A DNA stretch of 64,000 bases from Larix kaempferi. Its lineage: Eukaryota > Streptophyta > Pinopsida > Pinales > Pinaceae. How positions within the stretch are numbered: the stretch's first letter is position 1; each line of letters opens with the position of its first letter. A program made the translations under genes and the position numbers. This document shows, in pieces, positions 53,834-64,000 of this stretch. Where the stretch lies: contig BSBM01000646.1 in assembly GCA_027924585.1 (NCBI GenBank), forward strand, positions 1,485,501 to 1,549,500, written 5' to 3'. Below the pieces are notes generated by a model. That model saw nothing but the letters and a program-made list of their open reading frames with translations, ran no database searches and was not told where the DNA came from.

Positions 53834-54622
53834 TCAGTTTGTGCCATGTACTTCTTCGAACATGAAAGTATATTTTTCTTGCATTTCCCTTTCCATTTCC
53901 CAGGTATCCTCCTCAGGCTTATAGTGCTCCCATTTCACTTTTACTTGAACGATGGTTCGATTCCGAAATACCACCTCTTTCTGATCCAGTATGCATATAG
54001 GATCTTCCTGGAAGTCTCCTTCTGATTCCACCTGAATCACATGCCAATTCACAATATGCTCAGGATCATACACATATTTCTTTAGCAATGAAACTTAAAA
54101 CACATAATGTACTTTAAAATTTGCTGGTAGAGCTAACCGATAAGCAATAGGTCCTACTCTAGCAAGTATTTGGAAAGGACCAAAAAATCTTGGTGCAAGT
54201 TTGGAAACCTTTCCCAAGCTCAAAGAAATTTTCTTTTCTTTCACTCTTAGGAATACATGATCCCCAACTTCAAATTCTTTATGTTCTCTATGTTGGTCAG
54301 CATACCTTTTCTGCCTGTCTTGGGAAGTTTTTAATTTTGTTTTAACTTTATGCACAATGTTTTCTATTTCTTCTAACATTTCAGGACCCATCACAATCCG
54401 ATTCACCGGATCATCCCAAGTCATAGGGGTTTTTCATTTTTTGGCATACAAAACTTTGAATGGGCTCATTCCTGCAGAAGTTTGGTACCCATTATTGTAG
54501 GCAAATTCAGCCAAGTGTAGGTAATTTTCCCACTGTTTTGTGTTGTCCATGACATACAAGCGCAACATGTCCTCTAGGATTTGATTCACCCTTTCAGTCT
54601 GCCCATCTGTTTAAGGATGGTA
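53834..54622 (-). pseudogene. Integrase end and chromodomain, gypsy element G
   Basis: Minus-strand order: TDGQTERVNQILEDMLRLYV (catalytic Glu kept, a stop just before it), YLHLAEFAYNNGYQTSAGMS and PFKVLYAKK. Then come RQKRYADQHREHKEFEVGDH, VFLRVKEKKISLSLGKVSKL, APRFFGPFQILARVGPIAYR and LALPANFKVHYVF. After a shift comes the chromodomain-like VVFRNRTIVQVKVKWEHYKP followed by EEDTWEMEREMQEKY. A chromovirus-type pol end lying 80 bp from its polypurine tract. The upstream integrase core is cut by the LTR-like sequence at 54623. Confidence 0.9.
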
Positions 54623-55273
54623 TGTCACGTCCCCTCCCATAATTCCAAACCATAAGGGGATCATGACTGTAACATGGGGGTGTCTGATTCTTCCCCAAAG
54701 CCATAAGACTGAATTTTTACCAAAAATATAAAATGCATACCGAAATTACACAGCAGAATTAAAACATATTTGCACACACACAAACGGTAATGCATCAACA
54801 TATCTATCACAAGCAGAGGATGATTCAACATGCAGAGAATCAATCCCATTCCAATGTTACGCACAGATTTCATATCAACCATATTAAGATAATCACTTCA
54901 ATCCATTAACATGAATAATTATCATTCATAATTAACACATTGCAGAACAGAGAATGTATATAATTTAAACCATAGAGAACACTTATCTTTGAGATGAAGT
55001 TGTCCATGCAACTGGCTATGTGAGAGAAACATTCCACCCAACCATAGATATTTGTCCATCCTATATTCTTTTAGCTGAGAGATCACCCCCGAGATGGGTT
55101 GTGTATCCACTAAGGAGGAACTAAACAGGCTCACTCACAGCCATGGTTTCACTCAAATAGTCATGATAAGCCAACACACAGTTGGGTTTATCAAGCATGC
55201 AATCAGAAAAGGAGGAGGATGCTAAGCCAGTGAGCTCAGCCATAGAGCTACAGTCATATCAAATGAACTCTGT
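54623..55273 (-). repeat. LTR fragment H inserted in element G pol
   Basis: Plus strand starts TGTCACGTCCCCTCCCAT exactly where integrase homology stops. It shares with family F (reverse) the motif GAGAGATCACCCCCGAGATGG (33% into the element, compare GAGAGACCACCCCCAAGCTAG at 32961), so it is a distant relative in minus orientation. TGGTA occurs just before 54623 and again at 55274, but the right end is not CA, and the lost integrase part does not resume there. The right limit is therefore uncertain. Confidence 0.45.
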
Positions 55274-57194
55274 TGGTAATTATTTACTGTCTTAAAGAAT
55301 CACAAAAATATTTAATTATCGACCAGGGTTGGTAATATTGGAGTTGTGGCACAGTATATGCTGAGGTAGAATGGGACCTAAGTTTTGGCTCGGCAGACCT
55401 TAGAAATGTTTAATAAAGAAAAGATCGAAAGATCTTTCAAAATGAAAAACCAAGTCAAAATTTTAAAAATACAACTACTGAACTGATAAAACCTAACTAA
55501 ACCTACAATCTAGAATAGTATCGAGCTATACTACTCTACTCCATGGACAATAACTAAAGAGATAAAAATGACAATATTATTCTAGGAAGCAAAACTAAAT
55601 AAAAACAAAAGTACTTTGATGGAATTAAAAGCTACTGATAAAAGTCTAATCTAAGAATTAGAAACAACTGTAAATGAGTTTAGAAACCTATCTATGAGAT
55701 GATTCAATTGACAACTAACTACGAAACAAAGAACTACATCATCTTAAAGCAAAACTACAAACTACTTAATGAATTCAACAACTATTCTTGCATTCAATTA
55801 ATAATTCAAGACTACACTAAACTACCTAATTCCATTCTCCTTGAGGATTCTGAGGAAGTGTATCAAATGTAATAGGATGGGAGAGATCGTATCAAAGTGA
55901 CTTTCAAATGTAACAAGGAAACAAAATGGAAGCAAATCTAATTTAACTTCTATAAATAAATGCAAACTAAAGAGTGTCCAACTACAATTAACTTTAAACG
56001 TTATGATCTATCTTCTATCCATAAGCAAATGACATGAAACTAATGAAATCTAGAAGCAAGTAGAAAACATAATAAAGATATTTACTTGAACTGAATTTGA
56101 TTTGGAAGCAAGTAGAAAAATTGATAAAAATATTTTAAGTAGAAGCAAGTAGAAAACTTGATAAAGATGTCTTATATGGAAGCAAGTAGAAAACTTGATA
56201 AAGATATTTATTTATGAACCAAACCCTATTTCATGAACATCATCATTAACTGTATGAATCGAAAAACTGATCATATGCTTAACGAAGAAACTATCAAAAC
56301 CGAGATAACTTGGAGAATGAAATTACTAACTCTAATCCGAAATCAATCTTAAGAAACATGACATAACTAAACTAAGAATGAAAACTGATGAATTCTAGAA
56401 CAGTAAAGCATTAATGAATCAGGTAAAAAAGAAACATAGTCTGTAAAATAACTAAAAGCAAAGTTAGGGAAAACGAAATGAAAACTAAGAATAATGATGA
56501 AACAAAATTAAAACTGTATGTAGTGTGGAACAAGATCTTAATTACATTTAAGAATGCTAATTAAAGGCAAGAAAGATTACAGTTCGGAAACCTAAGAAAC
56601 TGGATTCTAAATAAGCATTAAAACAATGCAGAAAGTATTAAGGTCCATATGACGATCCGGATGGCAGTCTGAAAGACGGTCTTAATGATAGTCCGGATGG
56701 AGAAAAATGATTTAAACTAAGGAAAGAAGTAGATTGGATGATCTTAACACCAGATGGTTAGTGCATATGAATCTACAGTGTAAGGAAGCAACAAGTAGAC
56801 TGGTTAGAAGCTAAGATAACAAGAAGCAACCTATACTAATCATTGTTTAAAGAAATGAACTATTTATATGGCTTAATCAAGCAAAGCTAAGATATGAATA
56901 AAACTAACCTACAGCTACAGGAAAGAAAGTAACAGAACTAATTATAATTATAAACTAAACCTGAAACAACAACTAGTTAAGCTCTATCTAATTGTAAAAG
57001 ACTGAAAGCAAACTACAAGAAAAACTATGCTTGACCGATCATTCTCAATTCTGTAAATGTAAATTAAATTATCAATAGGAAATAAATTACAAGAAATGAA
57101 ACAGCAGCTATAGGAAACACATTTAGATGTAATTACTGGAAATGGAAACTATTTACTTGCAGAAAGGAAAAATACAAAATATACAAAATAAAAC
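55274..57194. other. A-rich non-coding stretch
   Basis: Strongly A-rich on the plus strand, no frame. A roughly 50 bp unit GAAGCAAGTAGAAAACTTGA is repeated about four times at 56060-56215. GGATGG/GACGGTC repeats occur at 56650-56700. It could be the interior or LTR of an unrecognised element. Confidence 0.5.
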
Positions 57195-57230
57195 CTCTGG
57201 TTGTTGAGGGGCCCTTCCCAACAACCAGAG
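57195..57230. other. 12 bp perfect inverted repeat
   Basis: CTCTGGTTGTTG and CAACAACCAGAG separated by 12 bases (AGGGGCCCTTCC, itself partly self-complementary). It spans the proposed end of the element I LTR. Confidence 0.85.
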
Positions 57231-58173
57231 ATTAAAGCTTTAACTCAACTAATCACCAACAATAGAACATCAACAGTAAAATTCAGGAATTTCCATTAAC
57301 TAAGAAAGTTACACAGGGTTTCTACAAATCACTGCTACCGTCTATATGCTATATAGTGCTATATTATGTTGCGTTTCTCCAAAGTAGGCATCTATATATA
57401 AGTTTACAATCAAAAAGAAGGTCGACATAGTCGACCTCTCTAAAAATAGAAGTCTTTAATGACTATGGAACAACTGCATGGTGATTGATTACAGCGCACA
57501 TGCCATATGCTTGAGTCCATGGCGTTGACTCTCCTTGACGCGAATAGTCGTGAGTCAGTTTCCTTCCATCGTGGATAGGCGATGTGTTGGCAGGCTGAGC
57601 GTGGTAGGGCAAGGATCTTCTGGAACGTTGACGTGGGCAGGAGTGCGTGCTGTTAGGCTGGATGATCAGGAAGACGAAGCTTCTGGAGCGTTGACGTGAG
57701 CATAGATGTGTTTTCAAGCGAGTCGAGTAGGAGGGCGAATCTTCTAGAATAGGGACTTACCAACCACGACAGTCACGTTGCTAACAGAACGCACCTTTCT
57801 GTTTCTACCTTTAATGACCAGAAATATCCCAATCGATGATCTCATGAGTTGAATGAAGGTCTGAACGGCGGGCTGAATGTGGATGGACATCCTCGAAGTG
57901 AACGCATAGCTGAATGATGGTCCGTTTAACGACCGCAGCCTATTGAACAAAAACTAAATGCCAAGAATGCCTAGAAGTATGAGACCATAGTGAACAAACT
58001 ATAAAAAATGATAATAATTATTCATGATTCGTATAATTTCAAATAAACGCATACCTGAGTATGTTTGATGGTCTAAATGGAAAAGAAAATGACTTATCAT
58101 AGCAAAATAGTGAAAATAATGCCAATTAGAGTGTGTTTGATAATCAAAAGTGGTGACAAAATGGACATCAACA
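57202..58173 (-). repeat. Probable 3' LTR of element I
   Basis: On the minus strand it starts TGTTGATGTCC at 58173, directly after the tract TTTGGGGGAA. A sequence ending CCTCAACA at 57202 gives matching TGTTGA/TCAACA ends and a length of 972 bp. A TATA-like TTATATATAG lies near 57390 in the right orientation, about 190 bp before the end. Two 68 bp repeats (CTTCTGGAACGTTGACGTGG and CTTCTGGAGCGTTGACGTGA) lie at 57614-57720. The other LTR is not in the window, so the left end is an inference. Confidence 0.5.
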
Positions 58174-58183
58174 TTCCCCCAAA
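58174..58183 (-). other. Polypurine tract of element I
   Basis: Plus strand TTCCCCCAAA, reverse TTTGGGGGAA, 46 bp beyond the end of the long reading frame. Confidence 0.65.
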
Positions 58184-58228
58184 CTAGAGATATGCCAGGT
58201 CCCACTGAGCAAAAAGAAGAGAAATTCA

Positions 58229-59765
58229 GGAAGGCTAAGCTGGGGTAGCAGCTGCCTTCAACTTGGAAGAGGAAGTGGATTTATTTCTCAACTTCTGGAA
58301 CTGGTCCTTCAAAGCATCATGCTTCAACCGGAGAGAAAGGTTGGAAGTTTTTTTAGTGCTATTTAAATCTTCCACACACTTCACCTGGAAATGTAAGTCC
58401 TTGTTCGAAACGTAAGTCCTTGTTCTCTTGACGAAGCCTAGAGATGATCTCAACATACTTGTCATTCTAGCTTCTTAACTCTACTATGTCTTTGGTTAAT
58501 CTGTCCACAGTCTGATGGAGTGGAGCAGATGCTTCAACAAAAGACACATGGTATTTTTGAGGGCTTGATCCCCTTAGAGATGGTTCAGGATCAACAGATG
58601 TAATGTGTGCCTCAGGGGCCTTATCTTCAATATGTGCACAGGTAGGTTCCAAGACAGGATCTTCAAGTAAACTGGCATAGATGTTGGCTAACGCAAGGAG
58701 AGGTGATTCAAAGGCAGGTTCATTTACTTGGTCGTCAGGGTTCTCCGAATGCATTGGTTGAATGACTGACTGATCAACAGACAGGACAACGGTCTCATCG
58801 ACGGACTGGATGACGGTTTGGTCGACGGACTGGACGACGATCTAGTCGATGGACTAGTCACTATTAGCATTCCTTGATTTCGTGGGTATGGGTGATAATA
58901 ATGGGGGTTCCGTGGTTGTGTCCTCATGGACATGCTCAGGAGAAGATGCATGATCAGGGTGTATTTCTCCCTAGGCACCCTCACTAAATCGTACAGACTT
59001 GACAACCTTTTCTTCTTGGGCAGAGGTTTGGGCCAGCTCATTAGCATGGGTTAGGAAACGATGACATTTACGAGAGGCAGGGGATTTGACCATAGGATTC
59101 TTAACTAGACGAGGGTTCAGGACTTCAAAGACAAAGCGTTCCCAGGTTTTCCCCTTTTCTTCCAACTAGTGAGTGATCAGGATTTTAATCAAACAGTGGT
59201 GGTATAAGATTCCAGAGGGGTTAGTGGTATTATTCCTAACTTGGATAGACATTTTATCTAGGCTCTTTAGAAAATAGAAGGGGAAATTAAGATCCTAATT
59301 ATTAACGAAATGTTCCAATAATCGGAAGTAGAAGGCTTTAAAAACGGTGTACTTACCCTCACAAGTGATCAATCTGATGTTGGCTGTCAGAGGCTCGAGA
59401 TATTCAGGCTTAACCCATTCCCTGTGGAACCCTTTTGTGCCAGCAACATGTTGATATTCGTATTTAAGAGCAAACTCGAGCTCCGTCCGTGGAAGGAAAA
59501 GATGTTTGTACCAATGGGCTCCTTCCCTAGGCAGTTTCGTGGCTGATGCAATGGATTCTTTCATCACAGGAAAAGTGATATGGCTGACCCTGGTTGTATT
59601 ACCATCAAACCCTTTTGCAAAGAGGAGGGAGATTTCATGGTCATGACCTTGGAGAAGGCGAAGGAATGGACCCCATCCGGCTCGAAGGAATACTTCACGA
59701 CACTCTTTGAATTCGAGGATGCGAAGTAAGTCCTCGTAAGTTCCAAGTTCATGACGGATTGGCAT
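58229..59765 (-). pseudogene. Gag-like reading frame of unknown family (element I)
   Basis: Minus strand, about 510 codons from the Met at 59765 (MPIRHELGTYEDLLRILEFK). The first 155 residues form a compact domain: CREVFLRAGWGPFLRLLQGH, LPREGAHWYKHLFLPRTELE, GTKGFHREWVKPEYLEPLTA, RLITCEGKYTVFKAFYFRLL. After a stop the same frame continues with WERFVFEVLNPRLVKNPMVK, an acidic Ser/Pro-rich linker with VDQTVIQSVDETVV repeats, and a C-terminal heptad-rich part (ASLLEDPVLE, HQTVDRLTKDIVELRS, then LKHDALKDQFQKLRNKST). Four or five stops and one frameshift are present. The shift comes from a 19 bp tandem duplication at 58389-58426. The position just before a polypurine tract and LTR points to a retrotransposon protein, perhaps structural. 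I do not recognise the domain. Confidence 0.6.
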
Positions 59766-61880
59766 ATTGAATAGTGGTCAAAGGATGCGGATGGATAGAG
59801 GGAATGCACAAAATTGCAAGGGATGGAGCTTGATAGGTTCAGTTTAGATGGAGAGTGAGCAAGATGAAGCAAAACTTACGCAAGGGTTAGTTTAAATTGA
59901 GATCCGTTTGAACGACTGAATGATCATGGAGATAGAGTTGGCACGTTCGAATGATACACTATCATTCAGTTACCTTGAGTCGTGTTCCATCATAGAACTA
60001 CGTGAGTTAGTGAATTCGTATGGCTATGATATATTCAACCATGTACAAAGTGAACTTTGGACAAGTTAAATGTAATCCTCATTATGAAATTATAGACACA
60101 AATTACACATAAAAATCATGATGACTTAATAAATGAAACGATAGATCGCACGATAAAACTTAATGAAGGATTAAAATCGTATGATAGCCATATGATGGTT
60201 AATCAATTCATTTGATGAGACGAAATAAGTATGCTCGTATGATAGCCATATGATGGTAAATCAATTCATTTAATGAGACGAAATGAGTATGCAAAGATGT
60301 CATTTTAATTTGATCCTTGACATGATTAGTTAATTAGATATATTAGCAAAAATCAAAATTTTGAATATATTAGCACACTTATTAATATCATTACAAGCTA
60401 AAGTTTGATTCGGCACTTCATTCAGATCGTTATTCATTTTCCTTGTTCGTCACCTCATTCAGATCATCATTTGACCCTTCATTCAACCCTTCATACAAAC
60501 CTTTGTACAAAAATATGCTTTGATGGATCTGACTACTGTTGATTATGCAGAGAATTTTTCTGGGACTTGTCAGAAAACAAGAGATGTTGTAAACCTGCTT
60601 TTCTGGAACTTTAGTCATGTTATTCTTTATTTGTCATTGATCAGAACAATCTTCCTTTCGCTTTTTGCATTATCCTGAAAAACACCTATCATTTTGTCAG
60701 AGATAAATGAATTTATAAATAATCAGCAAGTAAAGACAATGCTGAACCTTCCCCCAAACCAAAAATATGGCATGTCCTCAAGCCATCAAGAAAAATTGAT
60801 TAATATTCAAATATTTTCAATTAAAAGTTTTGCCAATAGCTTCTAAAAATGCTGTGATAATTTCATAAGAAAATGAAATATTAACGAATAAATGTAGATG
60901 ATTCAGATATGTACATTCATAAAAAAGAATATAACAGTGCTTAAGAAGACCATATGAATAATGATAGTATGATTGATGTGAACAATGCCATAGGAAAACC
61001 AGTCATCCATGATTCATTTTAAAGATCTCTTGTCATCCAAAGAATATAGATAAAGTTCACCTTAGAGTTTGTGAGATTTCTATAGTTATGGGTCCCATTT
61101 ATAGGATAATCATACCCTAGGTATTGTTTGAATTAGATGACAGGGTCCAAGTTCAGCTTACAACCATTCTCTAATGACAGTATAAATAAGTGGCCTAAAC
61201 ATGTGTTTGTATACTCAGGTTTTTATGAGCCATGTGCATAGTGATGCATTAACCAAACCTCTTTTACCCGATATTGCCCTGTTGCCAGCAGGCCTGTTCA
61301 GTACCCCGACGGGTTTATCTTGGTACCATGGAAGCATAGCCCCGCTTCCAGCAATCCTGTTCAGTAGCCCGATGGGTTTACTTGCATTTATCGAGCTTCC
61401 TTGTTTAATATTTTACTTAGCATGGACCCACTACCAGCGAGCCTGTTCAGTACCCCAACAGGTTTGCTTCGTATAATGATTTTTAGTAAGGAAGCCGATT
61501 GGCACTAGAGTGTGCTAAGGCTGCTAAACACATAATTCAAATTTTAGAGCGAACCTTATGAGTAACTTTATTTGTAATGGCCTAGATTATAGATCATGTT
61601 AAAAGATAATAACCTAAAGCTGTTATTTGACCTCTCAGTACATCTTCTTCATGAAACATTAGTAATGTTCCCCACAAAATAGAAGTATCACTCACTTTTG
61701 GGCTACCTTTTTAAAGAATGCTTAAGAGACAATTTTTGATAATGAGTCCAGGATGAACTAGTAGTCCATAGGTGTAAGATATAACTTTTGAAAATCATGA
61801 TTATTAAAGTAGGTCTTAAGAAACTGTTATAATAATAAATTAGAAATGTGCATGTCTGAATCAAATACCATATACATAAT
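59766..61880. other. Non-coding stretch with small repeats
   Basis: No gene. A 66 bp tandem duplication (CGTATGATAGCCATATGATGG...) lies at 60178-60305. A second polypurine-like TTTGGGGGAAGG (reverse) occurs at 60751. At 61291, 61354 and 61441 the string CCTGTTCAGTACCCCGACGGG recurs with changes in a short open frame, which I read as a repeat rather than a gene. Confidence 0.55.
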
Positions 61881-62605
61881 TGTAGCTAGGGTTTTACCCC
61901 TAGCTTGTGCCAATGAGCACCTACTAAGGAGAATGGACTCCTTAGTAGCAGTTCAATAATGATTAAATGATTAAGCTAAAAACAACAATTAACAAACTAC
62001 TTTAAGCATTGCATGAGACATAAACAAAAGATGTAAAAAATGGTTTTATATTAATGTTACCTTGAGTGTCAAGGTTGATGAAGCCCTTTGCAGTGTCCAA
62101 GAGGATGCTCCAAGCTTCAGAATGCTCCTTTCTCCTTCTCCAATGTTGGGGATGGGCCAAAGTGGCTCTCAAGGTGAAAATAGTTCAAATGATGAACCAG
62201 GGTTTCGAGAGAGATTTTGGCAGAGTAAGGGTGCTTGTGATTGTGGATATGGAATAAGGGATCTCCATCACCTATTTATAGTTTTTTGGTGGTGGAGTGC
62301 TGACCCATGGTTTTGGGAAACACATGGTTTTATGCAGCTGTATAGGGTTTTTTCCTCCTTTTCCTCATTATTTTATATTTTTTATTCCCTTTTTAGGGGA
62401 TTTTTACTATTTTTGGAGGAAAAGGGGGTTTTTTAGCCTTTTTAGGCTATTTTGATGGTTTTGTGGCCTTTTGGAGGCATTTTAGGCCTTTTGGAGGATT
62501 TTTAATGGGATTTTTGGGGTTTTTAAGAGAAATATGGTAGGAAAATGGACAAATGAGCCATATAATGTGGTAGATGAGGTAGTGAACACTTTTTGGGTGT
62601 TAACA
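61881..62605 (-). repeat. 3' LTR, family S, copy 4
   Basis: 725 bp, reverse orientation (plus strand TGTAGCTAGGG to GGGTGTTAACA). The flanks are ATAAT (61876-61880) and GATTG (62606-62610), so there is no duplication. Instead the right side, read on the minus strand, is CATCAGGGGGCAATC, a polypurine tract. This is therefore the 3' LTR of a longer element that extends to the right, not a solo LTR. Confidence 0.8.
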
Positions 62606-64000
62606 GATTGCCCCCTGATGTGCGAGGTCAGGAGCTAATCGTATGGCCGATGGACATCATAAGTCATGAATGGTTTTCCTGGGATGTGGAGAGAAGAGAA
62701 GAAACAAACTGAAGCCCGGAACAACGATCCCGAACAACTGCAAGAGCTAAAAGTACATAACCTCAATAATGGATGAGGAATCATCTGAGCATATGGACGA
62801 GGCGGGCATTCCCATGCTCGTATCAGGATATAACATAACAATAAAAATGGGGTCCAAACAAATGGGGACCTGAAATATACATGACCTCAAATACTGAATG
62901 AGGAATAATCTCAATATATGGACGAGGCGGGCATACCCATGCTCGTGTTAAGATACATAAACATAACTGTAAGGCCCGAAAAAGGGGGACCTGTAAGATA
63001 CATGACCACTGTGTACATCATAAGAGTCCAGAGGGGACACAAATCTGGGACATACTGCTGAGCGGATCATATGTGAACGGCAGAACTGGTGCACTGGAAC
63101 AATCAACAGTGCTACTGAGTGTGGTACCAAAGGAACTGATGAGCTGCTGGATCATAGTGACTGGGGTCAAACTCTCCATGGTACACTGAACTGGAACTGA
63201 TGTGGAACTGAAACTGGGTACTCAAGGAAGCATGGAACTGGATGGCTTCCGAATACAAACTCCAACGCAGCCCGGACATCTACGGGAACATATAACTGGG
63301 CGTTCCAAAGTGACTCACCAATGTGCTAGAGTCGGGGGAAATCCGGGGTCTTCGACGAAAGACTGATGGAATATAATCCTACGCGATCCTCAACGATGCG
63401 ATCAAGGTGCTGAAGTCGAGCATGTGAGGAACAACCACTCAGAGAGGCAATGACGTCTCCTCTCAGAATGATCCGTAGGCACTTACCACAGATGGTGATA
63501 AGTCCAAGGCGTAGGGACCTCTGGGCCTATCCTCTGGAATAGAGGAGCTGTCGTCGACAGAGGGAGACCTGCCCCTATTAAGGCAATGATGTTTCCTTGA
63601 CAGGAGCGCGAGGTAGAAGACCGAAATGTGATAGTGCTGATGGCAGGACTGATAAACTGTGGTGGGACAACTGGGCAAGTAGAGTGGGTGGACTCAAACT
63701 TCCTTTGTTCAGAGTAGGATAATGGAAATGATCTGGCAGCATATGAAACTGACTAAGGGGAAAGGGATCATAGCTGTAATGAATCTGGGAGGATAACTGG
63801 CTGAGGGAGACTCAAGCTGGTGTAAAAGGGCATAAGACTGCTGAATACTCTGAACAAAGGCGACATGATTGGGGGTGCTGCCGAGATGATCGATCATAGT
63901 GCCAGGAGGCACAGGAGGGTACTTCTTCATGGGTTAAGGAACTAGAAGAAGTGTGTGTAAAATGGTACTGTCGTGTGGATTTTACGAGCCCAGGACAGTT
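62606..64000 (-). mobile_element. Interior 3' part of a family S element (runs off the right edge)
   Basis: Begins with the tract and continues without an intact frame. A unit of about 122-125 bp is repeated at about 62752, 62877 and 62999 (TGGACGAGGCGGGCATWCCC in the first two). Minus-strand frames at 63463-63678 and 63709-63930 (KKYPPVPPGTMIDHLGSTPN) have no domain I recognise. Presumably the 3' untranslated part or decayed ORF of the element that generated the solo LTRs. Confidence 0.55.

Noticed and set aside
55274-55278. TGGTA as target duplicate of LTR fragment H
   Set aside because: The fragment does not end in CA there and the missing integrase does not resume; a 5-mer match within this range is likely by chance.
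61201-61476. 91-residue frame with LPAGLFSTPTGL repeats
   Set aside because: Arises from three copies of a DNA motif at 61291-61465; no start context, codon signal or family match.

Overview
This window looks like a repeat-dominated chromosome region of a large plant nuclear genome. A seed plant, perhaps a gymnosperm, is my best guess from the density of nested and decayed LTR retrotransposons; no single marker proves it. I found no convincing intact host gene, rRNA, tRNA or CRISPR. Almost all recognisable coding sequence is broken retrotransposon gag-pol, plus one decayed hAT transposase and one retroposed copy with a poly(A) tail.

Layout. 1-15.6 kb is a nested stack on the minus strand. 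An old Ty3/gypsy element (A, 10240-15635) is split by two solo LTRs (11320-12014 and 14018-14742) and cut in its integrase by a second gypsy element (C, 1-10239). C is in turn split by a plus-strand Copia-type element (2407-8914, 'LARD-1'). 15.6-23.2 kb is a plus-strand chromodomain gypsy element (D). It is split by a Mutator-like MITE that itself holds a solo LTR (19469-20202), and by a 1.4 kb solo LTR of another family (21140-22566). 23.3-30.8 kb is a young minus-strand relative of LARD-1 ('LARD-2') with nearly identical LTRs and a perfect target duplication, yet no recognisable coding capacity. 31.5-34.5 kb is a dead hAT transposase split by another 1.4 kb solo LTR. 37.0-39.5 kb is a 2.5 kb non-autonomous LTR element with a tRNA-Asp-type primer site. 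40.6-42.2 kb is a retroposed copy with an 18 bp target duplication. 44.5-49.1 kb is a deleted relative of A (element B). 53.75-55.3 kb holds the 3' end of another chromodomain gypsy pol (G) and an LTR fragment. 57.2-59.8 kb is an LTR, a polypurine tract and a long gag-like reading frame of unknown family (I). 61.9-64 kb is the 3' LTR and interior of the family that left the three solo LTRs.

How it works together. The window is a record of successive insertions: TG...CA ends, 5 bp target duplications, primer sites and polypurine tracts give the order of events. The two LARD elements carry LTRs, an initiator-tRNA-Met primer site and a polypurine tract. They must be moved in trans, presumably by an autonomous Copia element, of which LARD-1 still holds an RNase H fragment. 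Their 3' halves are chains of different tandem arrays. The units differ in length (40, 43, 71 and 85-87 bp), but most arrays keep the same plan of two adjacent small hairpins. The second hairpin changes sequence between arrays while its two arms stay complementary. This conserved double hairpin is the most unusual signal I see and the best candidate for an undescribed functional element.
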